64,000 nucleotides of DNA from JAGOTP01 sp964598725 (GTDB taxonomy: Bacteria; Patescibacteriota; Patescibacteriia; 2-12-FULL-60-25), in assembly GCA_964598725.1 (NCBI GenBank), contig CAZRCW010000001.1:558001-622000 (forward strand), written 5' to 3'. Of the stretch, positions 47,691 to 56,337 are shown in pieces. The position numbers were made by a program, and so were the translations under genes. Every line of letters starts with the position of its first letter. Within the stretch, counting starts at the first letter, position 1. The notes below the pieces were generated by a model. The model had not been told where the DNA came from. It saw only the letters and a program-made list of their open reading frames with translations, and did not search any database.

Positions 47691-47757
47691 GCAAGACTTA
47701 GGACACGCGACGGCGTGTCCGCAAGCGAGACGCCAGCAGGCAAGCGAGCGGTCTTGC
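47691..47757. repeat. Branched GC-rich stem-loop between ybaB and recR
   Basis: GCAAGAC (47691-47697) pairs with GTCTTGC (47751-47757) around a perfect hairpin GGACACGC gacg GCGTGTCC and two direct copies of GCAAGCGAG. It may be transcribed as part of the ybaB-recR message. Nothing else is seen in this gap. Confidence 0.6.
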
Positions 47758-47764
47758 GAAGATG

Positions 47765-48088
47765 CTAGCTTTCGCCTTTCATCATGGAGCCGAATTCGTT
47801 CATGATATCCATACCCCCACCTTCACGCATCTTGGTTGCGAGAATCTGTTGAAGTTTCTGCGCCGCATCGTTAAACGCCTCTTTCAAAAGTGTCTCAAGC
47901 TTGCTGCGATCGCTCATGAGTTCCTGATCGATCGACACATTCGTCACCTGCTGTGTGCCATTGATCGTCACTTTCACCTTGCCCCAACCGGCCGAGCCTT
48001 CAGAAGTGATAACCGACAACTGATCCTGGAGGGCCTTAGCTTTATCTTTGATATCTTTGAACTGCTTGAGTTTGCCAATGAAGGACAT
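47765..48088 (-). CDS. ybaB: YbaB/EbfC nucleoid-associated protein
   Basis: A 107-residue YbaB-family DNA-binding protein: a helix with LKQFKDIKDKAKALQDQLS, then VKVTINGTQQVTNVSIDQEL and a helix with LLKEAFNDAAQKLQQI. It binds DNA as a dimer and usually lies next to recR, as here. No SD; -10-proximal start. Confidence 0.88.
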   Translation of the reverse strand: MSFIGKLKQFKDIKDKAKALQDQLSVITSEGSAGWGKVKVTINGTQQVTNVSIDQELMSDRSKLETLLKEAFNDAAQKLQQILATKMREGGGMDIMNEFGSMMKGES

Positions 48089-48171
48089 AGACGAAGAAAG
48101 AAGAATGAGAATTGGATGAAGAGATGATGACAGACCTGAACGAACGAGGGAAGGCGAGTGGTCTTTTGGGG

Positions 48172-49638
48172 CTAGAACGGCTGCCCAGCGTTCATCATGG
48201 GTGGAGGTGTGCCGCCAGGCGGTAATGGTCCACCAGGGGAGATAGCCGCTCCCTTCAGAGCAGGGGGCGGGCCCAGGTCATGCCGTTGCAAGTTGCGGAA
48301 ACTGGCACGTGCCGCATCGAAGAAGAGCTTCACAACACCGGTCGGACCGTTACGGTGTTTGGCGATGTGAATCTCGGCGATATGCTGTTCTTCCGGCGAG
48401 AGATCTTCGGTGCGGTAGTTTTTATCGGCGGCTTTGCGGTAGATGAACATCACGATGTCAGCGTCTTGTTCGATCGAACCGGATTCACGCAAGTGGGCGA
48501 GACGAGGAATGGCTGGTTTCTGGAGTTCCACGCTACGTGAGAGCTGGGAGAGTGCGATGACCGGAATGTTGAGTTCACGGGCGATTGATTTAAGACCACG
48601 GGTGATTTCGGCAACCTCTTGGGTACGGTTATCGCCACCCCCGCCACCACGACTTTCCATCAGCTGCAAGTAGTCGATGATGAGCATCCCAAGGCCATGT
48701 TCTGTTTGCAGACGTCGCGCCTTGGTACGAACTTCCATGATATTGGCGTTGGCCGAGTCATCAATGAAGATCGGCGCTTCAGACAGGATACCGAGGGCGT
48801 GACCGATGCGGGGGAATTCGTCTTCGGTGCCGCTCTGGTTGAGTTTACCGGTACGCATGCGCCACAGGTCGACGTTGGCTTCGGCACAGATCATACGGTC
48901 GACCAGCTGCTCCTTCGACATTTCGAGCGAGAAGATACCGACCGGAACTTTATGTTTGGTTGCGGCGATGCGGGCGATGTCGAGCGCGAACGAGGTTTTT
49001 CCACACGCTGGACGAGCGGCCAGAATGATCAAGTCACTTTTCTGCATGCCACCGAGCAAGTTGTCGAGTTCGGTGTAGTTGGTTGGGACGCCGCGCAGCT
49101 TGCCTTTTTCACGGTGCAATTCATCGATACGATCGAAGGCATCAGCGAGGACGCTTCGGATTGGTGTGAATGCATGCTTCAAGAACTTCTGCGAAACGTT
49201 GAAGAGGGAGCGTTCGGCTTTATCCAAGACATCGGCCACGTCATCCGCTTCTTGATAGCCAAGCGCCATGATTTCCGAAGCGGAATTCAACAGGCGGCGG
49301 AGCGTAGCTTTGCGTTGGACGATCTGCCCGTAGTGTTCGACGTGACTGGCAGTTGGAACAGCGTTCGAGAGACCGATCAATTCCGCGCGACCACCGATCA
49401 GTTCAAGTTCACCTTTTTCATTCAAACGGTTCCCGAGTGACAACAGGTCGATCGGTTCGCTTTTGCGATACAGGTCGAGCATCGCCTCGTAGATGCGGCG
49501 GTGTTTGTCGACGTAAAAGTCTTCCGGGGTGGTGGTATCAGCGACCTTGATCATCGCGTCTTTATCCAAAATCAACGAGCCAAGGAACGATTGTTCGGCT
49601 TCGATGTTTTGGGGGGTGATGCGTTCAAGGCCAGCCAT
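48172..49638 (-). CDS. dnaB: Replicative DNA helicase DnaB
   Basis: A 488-residue DnaB. The N-terminal domain opens TPQNIEAEQSFLGSLILD; the RecA-like motor has AARPACGKTSFALDIA (Walker A, with Ala-Cys where Ser-Met is usual), MLIIDYLQLM, SIARELNIPVIALSQLSR and RESGSIEQDADIVMFIYR. The C-terminus is a proline/glycine-rich tail. A TAAGAT -10 box ends about 8 bases before the ATG, so the transcript is probably leaderless. Hexameric helicase of the replication fork. Confidence 0.96.
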   Translation of the reverse strand: MAGLERITPQNIEAEQSFLGSLILDKDAMIKVADTTTPEDFYVDKHRRIYEAMLDLYRKSEPIDLLSLGNRLNEKGELELIGGRAELIGLSNAVPTASHVEHYGQIVQRKATLRRLLNSASEIMALGYQEADDVADVLDKAERSLFNVSQKFLKHAFTPIRSVLADAFDRIDELHREKGKLRGVPTNYTELDNLLGGMQKSDLIILAARPACGKTSFALDIARIAATKHKVPVGIFSLEMSKEQLVDRMICAEANVDLWRMRTGKLNQSGTEDEFPRIGHALGILSEAPIFIDDSANANIMEVRTKARRLQTEHGLGMLIIDYLQLMESRGGGGGDNRTQEVAEITRGLKSIARELNIPVIALSQLSRSVELQKPAIPRLAHLRESGSIEQDADIVMFIYRKAADKNYRTEDLSPEEQHIAEIHIAKHRNGPTGVVKLFFDAARASFRNLQRHDLGPPPALKGAAISPGGPLPPGGTPPPMMNAGQPF

Positions 49639-49742
49639 ATGGAGGCATCTTACGGAGGGGGTCCCGATGTGGGAAGGGCCTAAGCTGTGCGCCGCCTGGG
49701 GATCGCCTGTGCGCAGGTTTTTCTGCTATACTCTGCGTCAGA

Positions 49743-50867
49743 ATGGCACGTGCTCTTTCCTCCAACTTCAGCCGATCCCTGTTATTTGTGATAGGGGGGA
49801 GTATTGGAGCTGGGATGTTCGGTCTGCCGACCCTGTTTGCTCAATCAGGGGCTGGTTGGGGATCGGTCATCTATTGGCTGATCGTTGGGACGGTGTTGGT
49901 TATTCATATGGCCTATGCCGAACTTCAGGCCAAAGCTGGGTCAAAACATGACCTCGCCGGGATCGCCAAGCGTTCGCTCGGTGTGTGGGGTTGGCGGGTG
50001 GCGATGGTCGTCTATCCGATCAGCGTTTACGGTGCCACCTTGATTTACCTTCTTTTGGGAGCGCAGTTCCTCTCAGCTCTATCAGCGGCTTTAGGCGGAC
50101 CTGTCTGGACTACTGGCTGGCAGCTCGTGCTATGGCTGTTCTTCGCCTGGGGTGCGCGAACCGGCTTGAAACATGTAGCAAAGGTCGAACGGCAGTTAAC
50201 GTTCATCTTGGTCGCTGGTTTGGCTTTGGTCTGTTGTTTGGCTGCCTTAAACGGAAAGGCCTTGCCATCCAGCGCTTTGCTGCCGGGCTCTTTCTCGATT
50301 GGTGGTTTTATCGCCGTCGTGTTCTTTGCTTCGATCTCACTCCCGGTGATCGCTGAGGTGATGGCTTTTGATAAAGGGAAATCGATCATCGGTCGCAGGG
50401 CGATTTTGATTGGGAGTTTGTTCGCCGCAACATTGAAATGGGTGTTTGCCCTGAGTTTTGCCGCCGAAGCACGCAATGGAATGGTTCAAGTGACGAGCTT
50501 GATGACGGCTTTGCCAGCAGCGCTCAGCTGGCTCTTGCCGTTCGTCGGCTTGCTCGCGATCAGCGGTGCAGCTGTGTCGGTTCTCGATAGTTTGAAGACG
50601 GTTTACGAAGACGAGTTTAACTTCCGACCATCCGCTTCATGGTTGCTCGCGATTCTGCCGCCGCTTGTGCTCATCTTCATCGCAACCCAGTCGATTCTGC
50701 CTCTCATGGCCTTCCTTGGCTCGTTTGTGGCTTCAACGAATGCGTTGATCGTGTGTTTGTCGGCCATGGTGGAGCGGACGCGGCTGATCGGTCGGGTGCC
50801 TCGGGTCGTGTTGTGCGGTGCGATCGGGTTGTGTGTATTTACCCTTGCTCATACCTTCTTTCTATGA
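49743..50867 (+). CDS. Amino acid permease (aromatic amino acid permease-like)
   Basis: A 374-residue polytopic protein with about 11 membrane segments, opening LFVIGGSIGAGMFGLPTLFAQSG, the G-x-G-M-F-x-L-P pattern of the Trp/Tyr permease branch. It likely imports amino acids, a need in an organism that lacks many biosynthetic routes. A TATACT -10 lies 10 bases before the ATG, so the mRNA is nearly leaderless. It overlaps the next gene by ATGA. Confidence 0.82.
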   Translation: MARALSSNFSRSLLFVIGGSIGAGMFGLPTLFAQSGAGWGSVIYWLIVGTVLVIHMAYAELQAKAGSKHDLAGIAKRSLGVWGWRVAMVVYPISVYGATLIYLLLGAQFLSALSAALGGPVWTTGWQLVLWLFFAWGARTGLKHVAKVERQLTFILVAGLALVCCLAALNGKALPSSALLPGSFSIGGFIAVVFFASISLPVIAEVMAFDKGKSIIGRRAILIGSLFAATLKWVFALSFAAEARNGMVQVTSLMTALPAALSWLLPFVGLLAISGAAVSVLDSLKTVYEDEFNFRPSASWLLAILPPLVLIFIATQSILPLMAFLGSFVASTNALIVCLSAMVERTRLIGRVPRVVLCGAIGLCVFTLAHTFFL

Positions 50868-51304
50868 CCTTTACGTTCATTTTACGCTTGATCTTCGGCT
50901 CGATCATCCGCTTCGTTGGTTTGATTGCACTCATCCTGTGGTACCAAAACTTTGAAGTGAGTCCACTGCCGGCCTGGACGCTGGATGCAGCCCTCCTTGT
51001 TGCACAGTTCCTCTGGACGTTCCTGACAACTCGCTGGGTGTTGCATCATCACTATCCAACCCGCCGGATGATGATCGTCTTGGTGTCGGTGTTCTTGATT
51101 GGACAGATTATTCTCGAACTCTGGTTAACGAAGCGTCTGACAGGGAATACGTGGGGTGGAACGATCGGCGGGGCGCTTCAGTGGGGGGCATTGATTCAGA
51201 TCGCGCTGCACTCGGCAGCTATTTACCTAGGGTACCGACGTTCAAAAAACAAACTCGTGCGCGAGCAGTTGACAGAGGCAGAGCATTTGGCGAAGACGAA
51301 CTAG
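50864..51304 (+). CDS. Four-helix membrane protein
   Basis: A 146-residue protein with four membrane segments (about 3-24, 36-56, 65-85, 95-125) and a charged tail. Its ATG overlaps the permease stop (ATGA), so translation is coupled. Its end overlaps the convergent folD stop by 4 bases. Not recognised; likely accessory to the permease or unrelated. Confidence 0.75.
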   Translation: MTFTFILRLIFGSIIRFVGLIALILWYQNFEVSPLPAWTLDAALLVAQFLWTFLTTRWVLHHHYPTRRMMIVLVSVFLIGQIILELWLTKRLTGNTWGGTIGGALQWGALIQIALHSAAIYLGYRRSKNKLVREQLTEAEHLAKTN

Positions 51305-52125
51305 CCTTTGGCCAAGCGATACACGTTCCACAAGAGTTGCGCGATCGTCATAGGCCCAACTCCGCCTGGTACCGGTGTGATCCAACAATCGGTATCGGCA
51401 AACGCCTCGGTATCGAAGTCGCCTGCCAGTTTTTCGTTTTCCAGCTTAGTTGTACCGACATCGATCAAGACCGCACCATCCTTCACATGTTCTGGCTTAA
51501 TGAAATGGGCTGAACCAACCGCGCTGATAACGATATCTGCTTCTTTGATCGCTTCCTGTCCAATGTCTTCGGCGTGATAGCGGGTAACGAGTGCGCCAGC
51601 CGTTGTGAGAAGACGTTCTAATGGCTTCGTAAAAATATCGGAATTTCCAATCAGCGCAACACTGGCTCCGTTGACCTTGCCCGGAGCTTCGTTGATCAAC
51701 CGTAAGATTCCTTCGTGGACCGGAGGAATGATGAGCGCCTCCCCTCGAGACAGGGCCTCCAAGTTTTTTGGATGAAAGCCATCCGCGTCTTTTTTCGGAT
51801 CCATCGCATCGATGATCTCTTGTTCGTTGTAATGGGCAGGGAGGGGGAGTTGAACCAGGATCCCATGGATGGCGGGATCAGCATTCCACTTCTGGATCAA
51901 TGACAAAAGCGAGCTTGGAGGCGTCGTTCCTTCCATATGCGCGATCGTAACCTGGATCCCAATTGAGGCGGCCGCTTTTTCTTTGAGTTTTACGTAGAGC
52001 GCTGAGGCTGGATCATCGCCTACGAGCAACACAGCCAAATGTGGCTTGAGAGAGCTTGTTTTGAGCAAAGCGCCGAGCTCGGCTTGAAGGCGGGCGGCGA
52101 GGTCTTTTCCGTTGATACGAGGCAT
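51301..52125 (-). CDS. folD: Methylenetetrahydrofolate dehydrogenase/cyclohydrolase
   Basis: A 274-residue FolD. LVGDDPASALYVKLKEKAA holds the catalytic Tyr-x-x-x-Lys; GILVQLPLPAHYNEQEIIDA, PKKDADGFHP, ALIGNSDIFTKPLERLL and WITPVPGGVGPMTIAQLLWN complete the family. It interconverts one-carbon folates with NADP. The usual GRS of the NADP site is GNS here. Monocistronic. Confidence 0.95.
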   Translation of the reverse strand: MPRINGKDLAARLQAELGALLKTSSLKPHLAVLLVGDDPASALYVKLKEKAAASIGIQVTIAHMEGTTPPSSLLSLIQKWNADPAIHGILVQLPLPAHYNEQEIIDAMDPKKDADGFHPKNLEALSRGEALIIPPVHEGILRLINEAPGKVNGASVALIGNSDIFTKPLERLLTTAGALVTRYHAEDIGQEAIKEADIVISAVGSAHFIKPEHVKDGAVLIDVGTTKLENEKLAGDFDTEAFADTDCWITPVPGGVGPMTIAQLLWNVYRLAKG

Positions 52126-52177
52126 GGTTTGGATAGTAGCGAAAGACTGTGGATGCGTCGAGATTCGGACACATGAA

Positions 52178-52206
52178 TTGACTCTCCTATGAGAATAGGA
52201 TTAGTC
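52178..52206 (+). promoter_or_regulatory. Possible promoter of the 176-residue orphan
   Basis: TTGACT (52178-52183), 17-base spacer, TTAGTC (52201-52206); the -10 is weak. The leader of about 95 bases has a hairpin ATCCCG catgctgt CGGGAT (52253-52272). Confidence 0.5.
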
Positions 52207-52306
52207 TAACTCGTTCCTTAGCCTTCCAAGATTCTACAGCTGCCATTCCAAAATCCCGCATGCTGTCGGGATGTAAGAGTAAGCAAAACGCGATGGAGGA
52301 GAGACA

Positions 52307-52837
52307 ATGACCAAGAAAGAAGGTTCGCGGATACTCGATGGGTCCGGTGCGCCCTACCGTGGCGGTGACGCCAAGAACATCCTGGTCGTCCCTGACCTGG
52401 CAGCCATCGATCTCACGGAGATTACGAGGAAGGAGTTGGATCTTACCTACCTCGAGCCTGGCTACGCGCGACACGATTACTACCGTGGGAACGATGGCCA
52501 GGTGATTCCCGGTAGGGCCATGTCCTTTGAGTGGACGCTTTGGCAGCCGGAGATCGCGCCGTGCGCCTCTATTGAATCCGAGTCGGTGCGTAAGCACTTC
52601 CGTGATCTCGGCTTTAAGGGGCATTGGGGTGCGTTCACTCAGTGGCGTCGGATCTATGGGCTCGAGGGCGACCATGCCTCGATTCCTGACGATGACGGTT
52701 GTTGGCGTAGTCCATACGGCAGTCTCTTCGCTCCGCTTTCTATTTTCGGCGGCAACTACCGTGGGTTTGGCTTGGGCGGCATCCGTTTACACTGGGATAG
52801 CCATTGGACGTTCGTCGCATTCCGCAAGTTGCCGTAA
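52307..52837 (+). CDS. Hypothetical protein, 176 residues
   Basis: A soluble protein rich in Trp, Tyr, His and Gly toward the end (FGGNYRGFGLGGIRLHWDSHWTFVAFRKLP), which has the look of a beta-rich ligand-binding or enzyme-like domain. GGAGGAG lies 5 bases before the ATG. No signal peptide or membrane segment. It stands alone with its own leader and terminator, like the other accessory units. I do not recognise the family. Confidence 0.75.
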   Translation: MTKKEGSRILDGSGAPYRGGDAKNILVVPDLAAIDLTEITRKELDLTYLEPGYARHDYYRGNDGQVIPGRAMSFEWTLWQPEIAPCASIESESVRKHFRDLGFKGHWGAFTQWRRIYGLEGDHASIPDDDGCWRSPYGSLFAPLSIFGGNYRGFGLGGIRLHWDSHWTFVAFRKLP

Positions 52838-52865
52838 GCTCTCACGAGCGCTAGATGAATCTAGC

Positions 52866-52917
52866 CTGCCCCGTACGCAACGAGATACTCTCGGCTCGCG
52901 TACGGGGCAGCGTTTGT
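52866..52917 (+). terminator. Terminator
   Basis: CTGCCCCGTACGC-aa-CGAG atact CTCG-gctc-GCGTACGGGGCAG then CGTTTGTTC. Confidence 0.88.
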
Positions 52918-52978
52918 TCTGTTCATTTGGCTTGTGGATGCGTCGAGCGTGCGCGGGTGCTAGGCTACCGCCCGTACT

Positions 52979-54616
52979 ATGCCTACACGCCACACCTATC
53001 TCTTTATCGTGGGAGGAGTGATGTCGGGAGTGGGGAAGGGGGTCTCATCCGCCTCAATTGGAGCGCTGCTTAAAGCGCGAGGACTGAAGGTGACAGCAGT
53101 GAAAATCGATCCTTACATTAACGTCGATGCCGGAACGATGAACCCAGTCGAGCACGGCGAGGTCTTTGTCACAAAAGATGGCTACGAAACGGACCAAGAT
53201 ATCGGGAACTACGAACGATTTTTGGATGAGGACATTTTGAGCACGAACTACATGACGACCGGTCGGGTGTATCAAGCAGTCATCGCACGCGAACGCGCCC
53301 TTGGCTACGGCGGTAAGCAGGTTCAGGTTGTTCCGCACGTGCCATATGAAGTCATCGCACGTATTAAGCAAGCGGCAAAATTAGCAAAGGCCGACGTCAC
53401 GATCATCGAGATCGGCGGAACAGTCGGGGAGTATGAGAACTTATTATTCCTCGAAGCGGCGCGCATGATGCGAGCTGAGACGCCGAACGATGTGCTTGTT
53501 GGATTAGTGAGCTATCTTCCGGTTCCAGGCAGTCTTGGCGAAATGAAGAGTAAGCCAACTCAGCTCGCAGTTCGCGCGATCCAGGCGACGGGCTTACAGC
53601 CAGACTTTGTCATCGGCCGTTCAAGCTTTCCGATCGACCAACCACGCAAAGATAAGATCGCGATGTACTGTAACGTCCATCCAGAAGACATCATCAGTGC
53701 TCCTGATGTTCCCTCGATCTATTCGATCCCAGAACGTTTCTATGCAGAAGGGTTGGATCAACGCATTATTAAAAAGCTCAAGCTCAAAGCTGGGCCTGCC
53801 AAAATTGATGCTTGGAAGAATTTGTTGAAGCGCCGCGATCAAGCCAAGCAGACAGTGAAGATTGGGATCATTGGAAAATACATTTCGACCGGCGATTTCA
53901 TGCTCACGGATGCTTACTTGTCGGTCCTGGAGGCTTTGAAACATGCTGCTTGGTCTGGAAATAAAAAAGTCGAAGTTGAATGGTTGAACCCAGAGTTGTT
54001 TGAAGCGAATCCAAAACTCGTCGCGAAAGAACTGAAAGCGTTGGACGGCGTACTGGTTCCAGGCGGCTTCGGTTCACGTGGTATTGAGGGAAAGATGCTC
54101 GCGATTCGCTATGCACGCGAGAATAAGATCCCATATCTCGGTTTGTGTTATGGGTTGCAGCTCGCTACGATCGAATTCGCTCGCAACGTTCTCGGTTATA
54201 AGAAAGCGAATACGACCGAGATCGATCCTGCGACACCGTATCCAATCATCCACTTGATCAACGAACAAGCCGAGAAGATGGAGAATAAAAACTACGGGGG
54301 AACCATGCGTTTGGGCACGTATAAGTGCGATTTGCGCAAAGGCTCACTGGCTCGTAAACTTTACAGCCAAGATGTGATCGAAGAACGTCACCGTCATCGC
54401 TACGAATGTAATCCCGAGTATCGTGCTGAGTTGGAAAAAGCGGGTCTGATTCCAAGTGGTCTGTCACCGGATAAAACGCTCGTCGAAGTGATCGAATTGA
54501 AAGATCATCCATTCTTTGTCGCCTGTCAGTTCCATCCGGAGTTCTTGTCACGACCGTTTAGACCGCATCCATTGTTTAAGGGATTGATTGAGGCAGCAGC
54601 GAAAAGGAAGAAATAA
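52979..54616 (+). CDS. pyrG: CTP synthase
   Basis: A 545-residue PyrG making CTP from UTP, ATP and glutamine. The synthetase domain has GGVMSGVGKGVSSASIGALL, KIDPYINVDAGTMNP and EHGEVFVTKDGYETD; the amidotransferase domain has PGGFGSRG, the nucleophile GLCYGLQLA and QFHPEF. Full length. An extended -10 (TGCTAGGCT) lies 12 bases before the ATG; no SD. Confidence 0.97.
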   Translation: MPTRHTYLFIVGGVMSGVGKGVSSASIGALLKARGLKVTAVKIDPYINVDAGTMNPVEHGEVFVTKDGYETDQDIGNYERFLDEDILSTNYMTTGRVYQAVIARERALGYGGKQVQVVPHVPYEVIARIKQAAKLAKADVTIIEIGGTVGEYENLLFLEAARMMRAETPNDVLVGLVSYLPVPGSLGEMKSKPTQLAVRAIQATGLQPDFVIGRSSFPIDQPRKDKIAMYCNVHPEDIISAPDVPSIYSIPERFYAEGLDQRIIKKLKLKAGPAKIDAWKNLLKRRDQAKQTVKIGIIGKYISTGDFMLTDAYLSVLEALKHAAWSGNKKVEVEWLNPELFEANPKLVAKELKALDGVLVPGGFGSRGIEGKMLAIRYARENKIPYLGLCYGLQLATIEFARNVLGYKKANTTEIDPATPYPIIHLINEQAEKMENKNYGGTMRLGTYKCDLRKGSLARKLYSQDVIEERHRHRYECNPEYRAELEKAGLIPSGLSPDKTLVEVIELKDHPFFVACQFHPEFLSRPFRPHPLFKGLIEAAAKRKK

Positions 54617-54635
54617 CTTACGCATTAAAACCGAA

Positions 54636-54671
54636 CACCCGCCATAGGCTGAGCGTCGGCCATGGCGGGTG
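54636..54671. terminator. Bidirectional terminator
   Basis: CACCCGCCAT aggctgagcgtcggcc ATGGCGGGTG, between convergent pyrG and the orphan at 54728. On the minus strand it is followed by TTCGGTTTTAATG. Confidence 0.8.
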
Positions 54672-54727
54672 AGAAGTCGCCGAGAAATGGACTCGGTCGA
54701 TGGGGGGCGTGTTGAGAGGTGGGTGGT

Positions 54728-55081
54728 TTAGCTTGCCATGAGATGCGCGTGAAGCGCCTCTACTTCAAAGCGTGTGAGCTGCACAGCGCCTTGTGGTTGG
54801 AATCTCTTCACATCGCCGAACGCACTTAGCGCATCCAGACTGTGGTCAGTGACGGGTAGAACGATGCAGATGCTGACGAATTCCCGCAGCATCTGTTCCA
54901 GCGCCTCGACCAAGTCTTGCCGCTTGATCCGCCCTGAACAGACGGTGATACTCATGAAGATTGTGCTCATGTCTTCTTGGATGATGCCGAGTGAGACGGA
55001 GCCATCCTCTTCTATCTCGATGTCGATCCGACGATACAGGCCGTCGACGTTCTCCTTGAATACGGTTGTCTGGTCACTCAT
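54728..55081 (-). CDS. Hypothetical protein, 117 residues
   Basis: A small acidic, soluble alpha/beta protein (IDIEIEEDGSVSLGIIQED, RQDLVEALEQMLREF, TRFEVEALHAHL). No known motif. GGAGG lies 3-4 bases before the ATG. It is a one-gene unit with a TTGAAA/TAAGCT promoter (55153-55126, 16-base spacer) and a hairpin terminator. The downstream order of two such units on the minus strand repeats the cassette pattern. Confidence 0.72.
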   Translation of the reverse strand: MSDQTTVFKENVDGLYRRIDIEIEEDGSVSLGIIQEDMSTIFMSITVCSGRIKRQDLVEALEQMLREFVSICIVLPVTDHSLDALSAFGDVKRFQPQGAVQLTRFEVEALHAHLMAS

Positions 55082-55125
55082 GTTCCTCCATGCTTGGATG
55101 TGAGATTGATCTCCGAGCTGGGCGA

Positions 55126-55153
55126 AGCTTACACAATTTCAAAAATATTTCAA
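55126..55153 (-). promoter_or_regulatory. Promoter of the 117-residue orphan
   Basis: TTGAAA (55153-55148), 16-base spacer, TAAGCT (55131-55126), lying 22 bases after the terminator hairpin of the next unit upstream. Confidence 0.6.
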
Positions 55154-55175
55154 TACTAATCTGGTATACAGCGAC

Positions 55176-55218
55176 GCCCACCCGAGGTAGGGGGCGCGGC
55201 GCGCCGGCCCGGGTGGGC
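55176..55218 (-). terminator. GC-rich hairpin terminator
   Basis: GCCCACCCG ... CGGGTGGGC around a GGCGCG/CGCGCC core, 3 bases past the stop of the 142-residue orphan. A clear T-run is absent. Confidence 0.65.
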
Positions 55219-55221
55219 AGT

Positions 55222-55650
55222 TCAGGGGGTGGCCGTCAGGAAGGTGTGAAGTTCCCGGGCCAAGCTGAGGCCGATGCGGATCATCGGCGCCTTTTTTCGT
55301 TCCTCTTCGTCACCCTCCGGTGGAGGCTGACAGCCGTAGAGGAAGAACTCCGCTTGTACAGCACCCTTGCGGGTTAGGCTGCTCCTCAGACCGCAAATCA
55401 GCTCTTGGTAGAATCCGAAGCCTGTACGGATCGTCCGGCTTTCGCCTTCTCCTTCGCTGATTACGAGTTCGACTCGACCGTGTTGCAGACGTCCAGTGAA
55501 CGTTGCTTGGATCTCGGTTGATTCGTCTGAGAAGCTGGCGCTTTTCGGCGCCGGTGGATCCTCCGTAGCCGAAGGTGTGACCACTCGAACCGTTCCCGGT
55601 CCGGTGGCTTTGAAGACAGTGGTCAGAACCGGTCTGCGTCTCGTCGCCAT
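55222..55650 (-). CDS. Hypothetical protein, 142 residues
   Basis: A soluble protein with a basic start (MATRRRPVLTTVFKATG), a Pro/Ser-rich segment and a beta-rich half (FTGRLQHGRVELVISEGEGES) and a helix IRIGLSLARELHTFL at the end. GGAGG lies 5 bases before the ATG at 55650, which decides the start. GC-rich, monocistronic, family unknown. Confidence 0.72.
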   Translation of the reverse strand: MATRRRPVLTTVFKATGPGTVRVVTPSATEDPPAPKSASFSDESTEIQATFTGRLQHGRVELVISEGEGESRTIRTGFGFYQELICGLRSSLTRKGAVQAEFFLYGCQPPPEGDEEERKKAPMIRIGLSLARELHTFLTATP

Positions 55651-55684
55651 GGGATCCTCCGTAGGGCTTGGGTTGAGTTGAAGG

Positions 55685-55713
55685 ACTGTAGCGAACCTCT
55701 CAGAATGAAACAA
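55685..55713 (-). promoter_or_regulatory. Promoter of the 142-residue orphan
   Basis: TTGTTT (55713-55708), 17-base spacer, TACAGT (55690-55685). The -35 directly abuts the rpmA terminator hairpin and uses its T-rich tail. Confidence 0.65.
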
Positions 55714-55741
55714 GACACCCACCGATTACTCGGTGGGTGTC
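55714..55741 (-). terminator. rpmA terminator
   Basis: GACACCCACCGA ttac TCGGTGGGTGTC followed on the minus strand by TTGTTTCATT. Confidence 0.88.
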
Positions 55742-55761
55742 TAGGGTGTCCGTACGACCGT

Positions 55762-56166
55762 TTATTTCTTCTTAGGGGTCATGTGCGTGCCGGCTGCTGC
55801 TGCTTTGGCGCGCTTCATGAGCTTGTTCTTCGAGACGGCCTTCACGCGCTTTGGTTCTTTGACCTCGGCGGTTGTGCCTGGCTTGGTTTCAAGCGCGGTC
55901 ACGTGGACGAATTTGGCGTCTTTGAATTCACCGGTGTATCGGCGGATGCGCTTGTTGGTGAACTTCACGATCCCGTTCGTTTTGGCGAACAAGGTGTCAT
56001 CTGAGCCCTTCATGACGTTCAAGCCTGGGCGAATGGCGGTGCCACGTTGGCGAACCAAAATGTTGCCGGCTTTGGCGAATTCACCTGCGTACTTTTTCAC
56101 ACCGAGGCGTTGACCGTGAGAATCACGGCCATACGCGGTAGAACCACCAGCTTTTTTATGGGCCAT
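55762..56166 (-). CDS. rpmA: 50S ribosomal protein L27
   Basis: A 134-residue bL27. The conserved body (MAHKKAGGSTAYGRDSHGQR, GNILVRQRGTAIRPG, LFAKTNGIVKF) takes about 85 residues; a lysine/alanine-rich tail of about 45 residues is extra (normal length 85-95). Its N-terminus reaches the peptidyl-transferase centre. No SD; a strong promoter and a palindrome lie upstream. Confidence 0.96.
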   Translation of the reverse strand: MAHKKAGGSTAYGRDSHGQRLGVKKYAGEFAKAGNILVRQRGTAIRPGLNVMKGSDDTLFAKTNGIVKFTNKRIRRYTGEFKDAKFVHVTALETKPGTTAEVKEPKRVKAVSKNKLMKRAKAAAAGTHMTPKKK

Positions 56167-56198
56167 AAAGGGTTAGGGATGACAGTAGAATGCGCAAA

Positions 56199-56227
56199 AT
56201 AATAGGTTGAAAGGGAAAACTTGTCAA
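56199..56227 (-). promoter_or_regulatory. rpmA promoter
   Basis: TTGACA (56227-56222), 17-base spacer, TATTAT (56204-56199). Confidence 0.88.
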
Positions 56228-56253
56228 GCCACGTCGCTCGCGAGCGACGTGGC
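56228..56253. promoter_or_regulatory. 26-base perfect palindrome next to the rpmA promoter
   Basis: Two 13-base arms (GCCACGTCGCTCG and its complement) meet without a spacer and end exactly at the rpmA -35 box. There is no T-run on either side. It could be an operator for rpmA or for the divergent NifU-like gene. Confidence 0.6.
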
Positions 56254-56337
56254 AAGGCACAACGATATTTTGATCGCCTGTCAGATCTAGCGGATTCACT
56301 GGCCAAGATCGAGATTCTGGCGTAGAATCGCTGTATT

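Noticed and set aside
52236..52272. Pseudoknot in the leader of the 176-residue orphan (ACAGC with GCTGT, ATCCCG with CGGGAT)
   Set aside because: The third linker would have zero bases across a 5-pair stem, which is not sterically possible; only the hairpin is kept.
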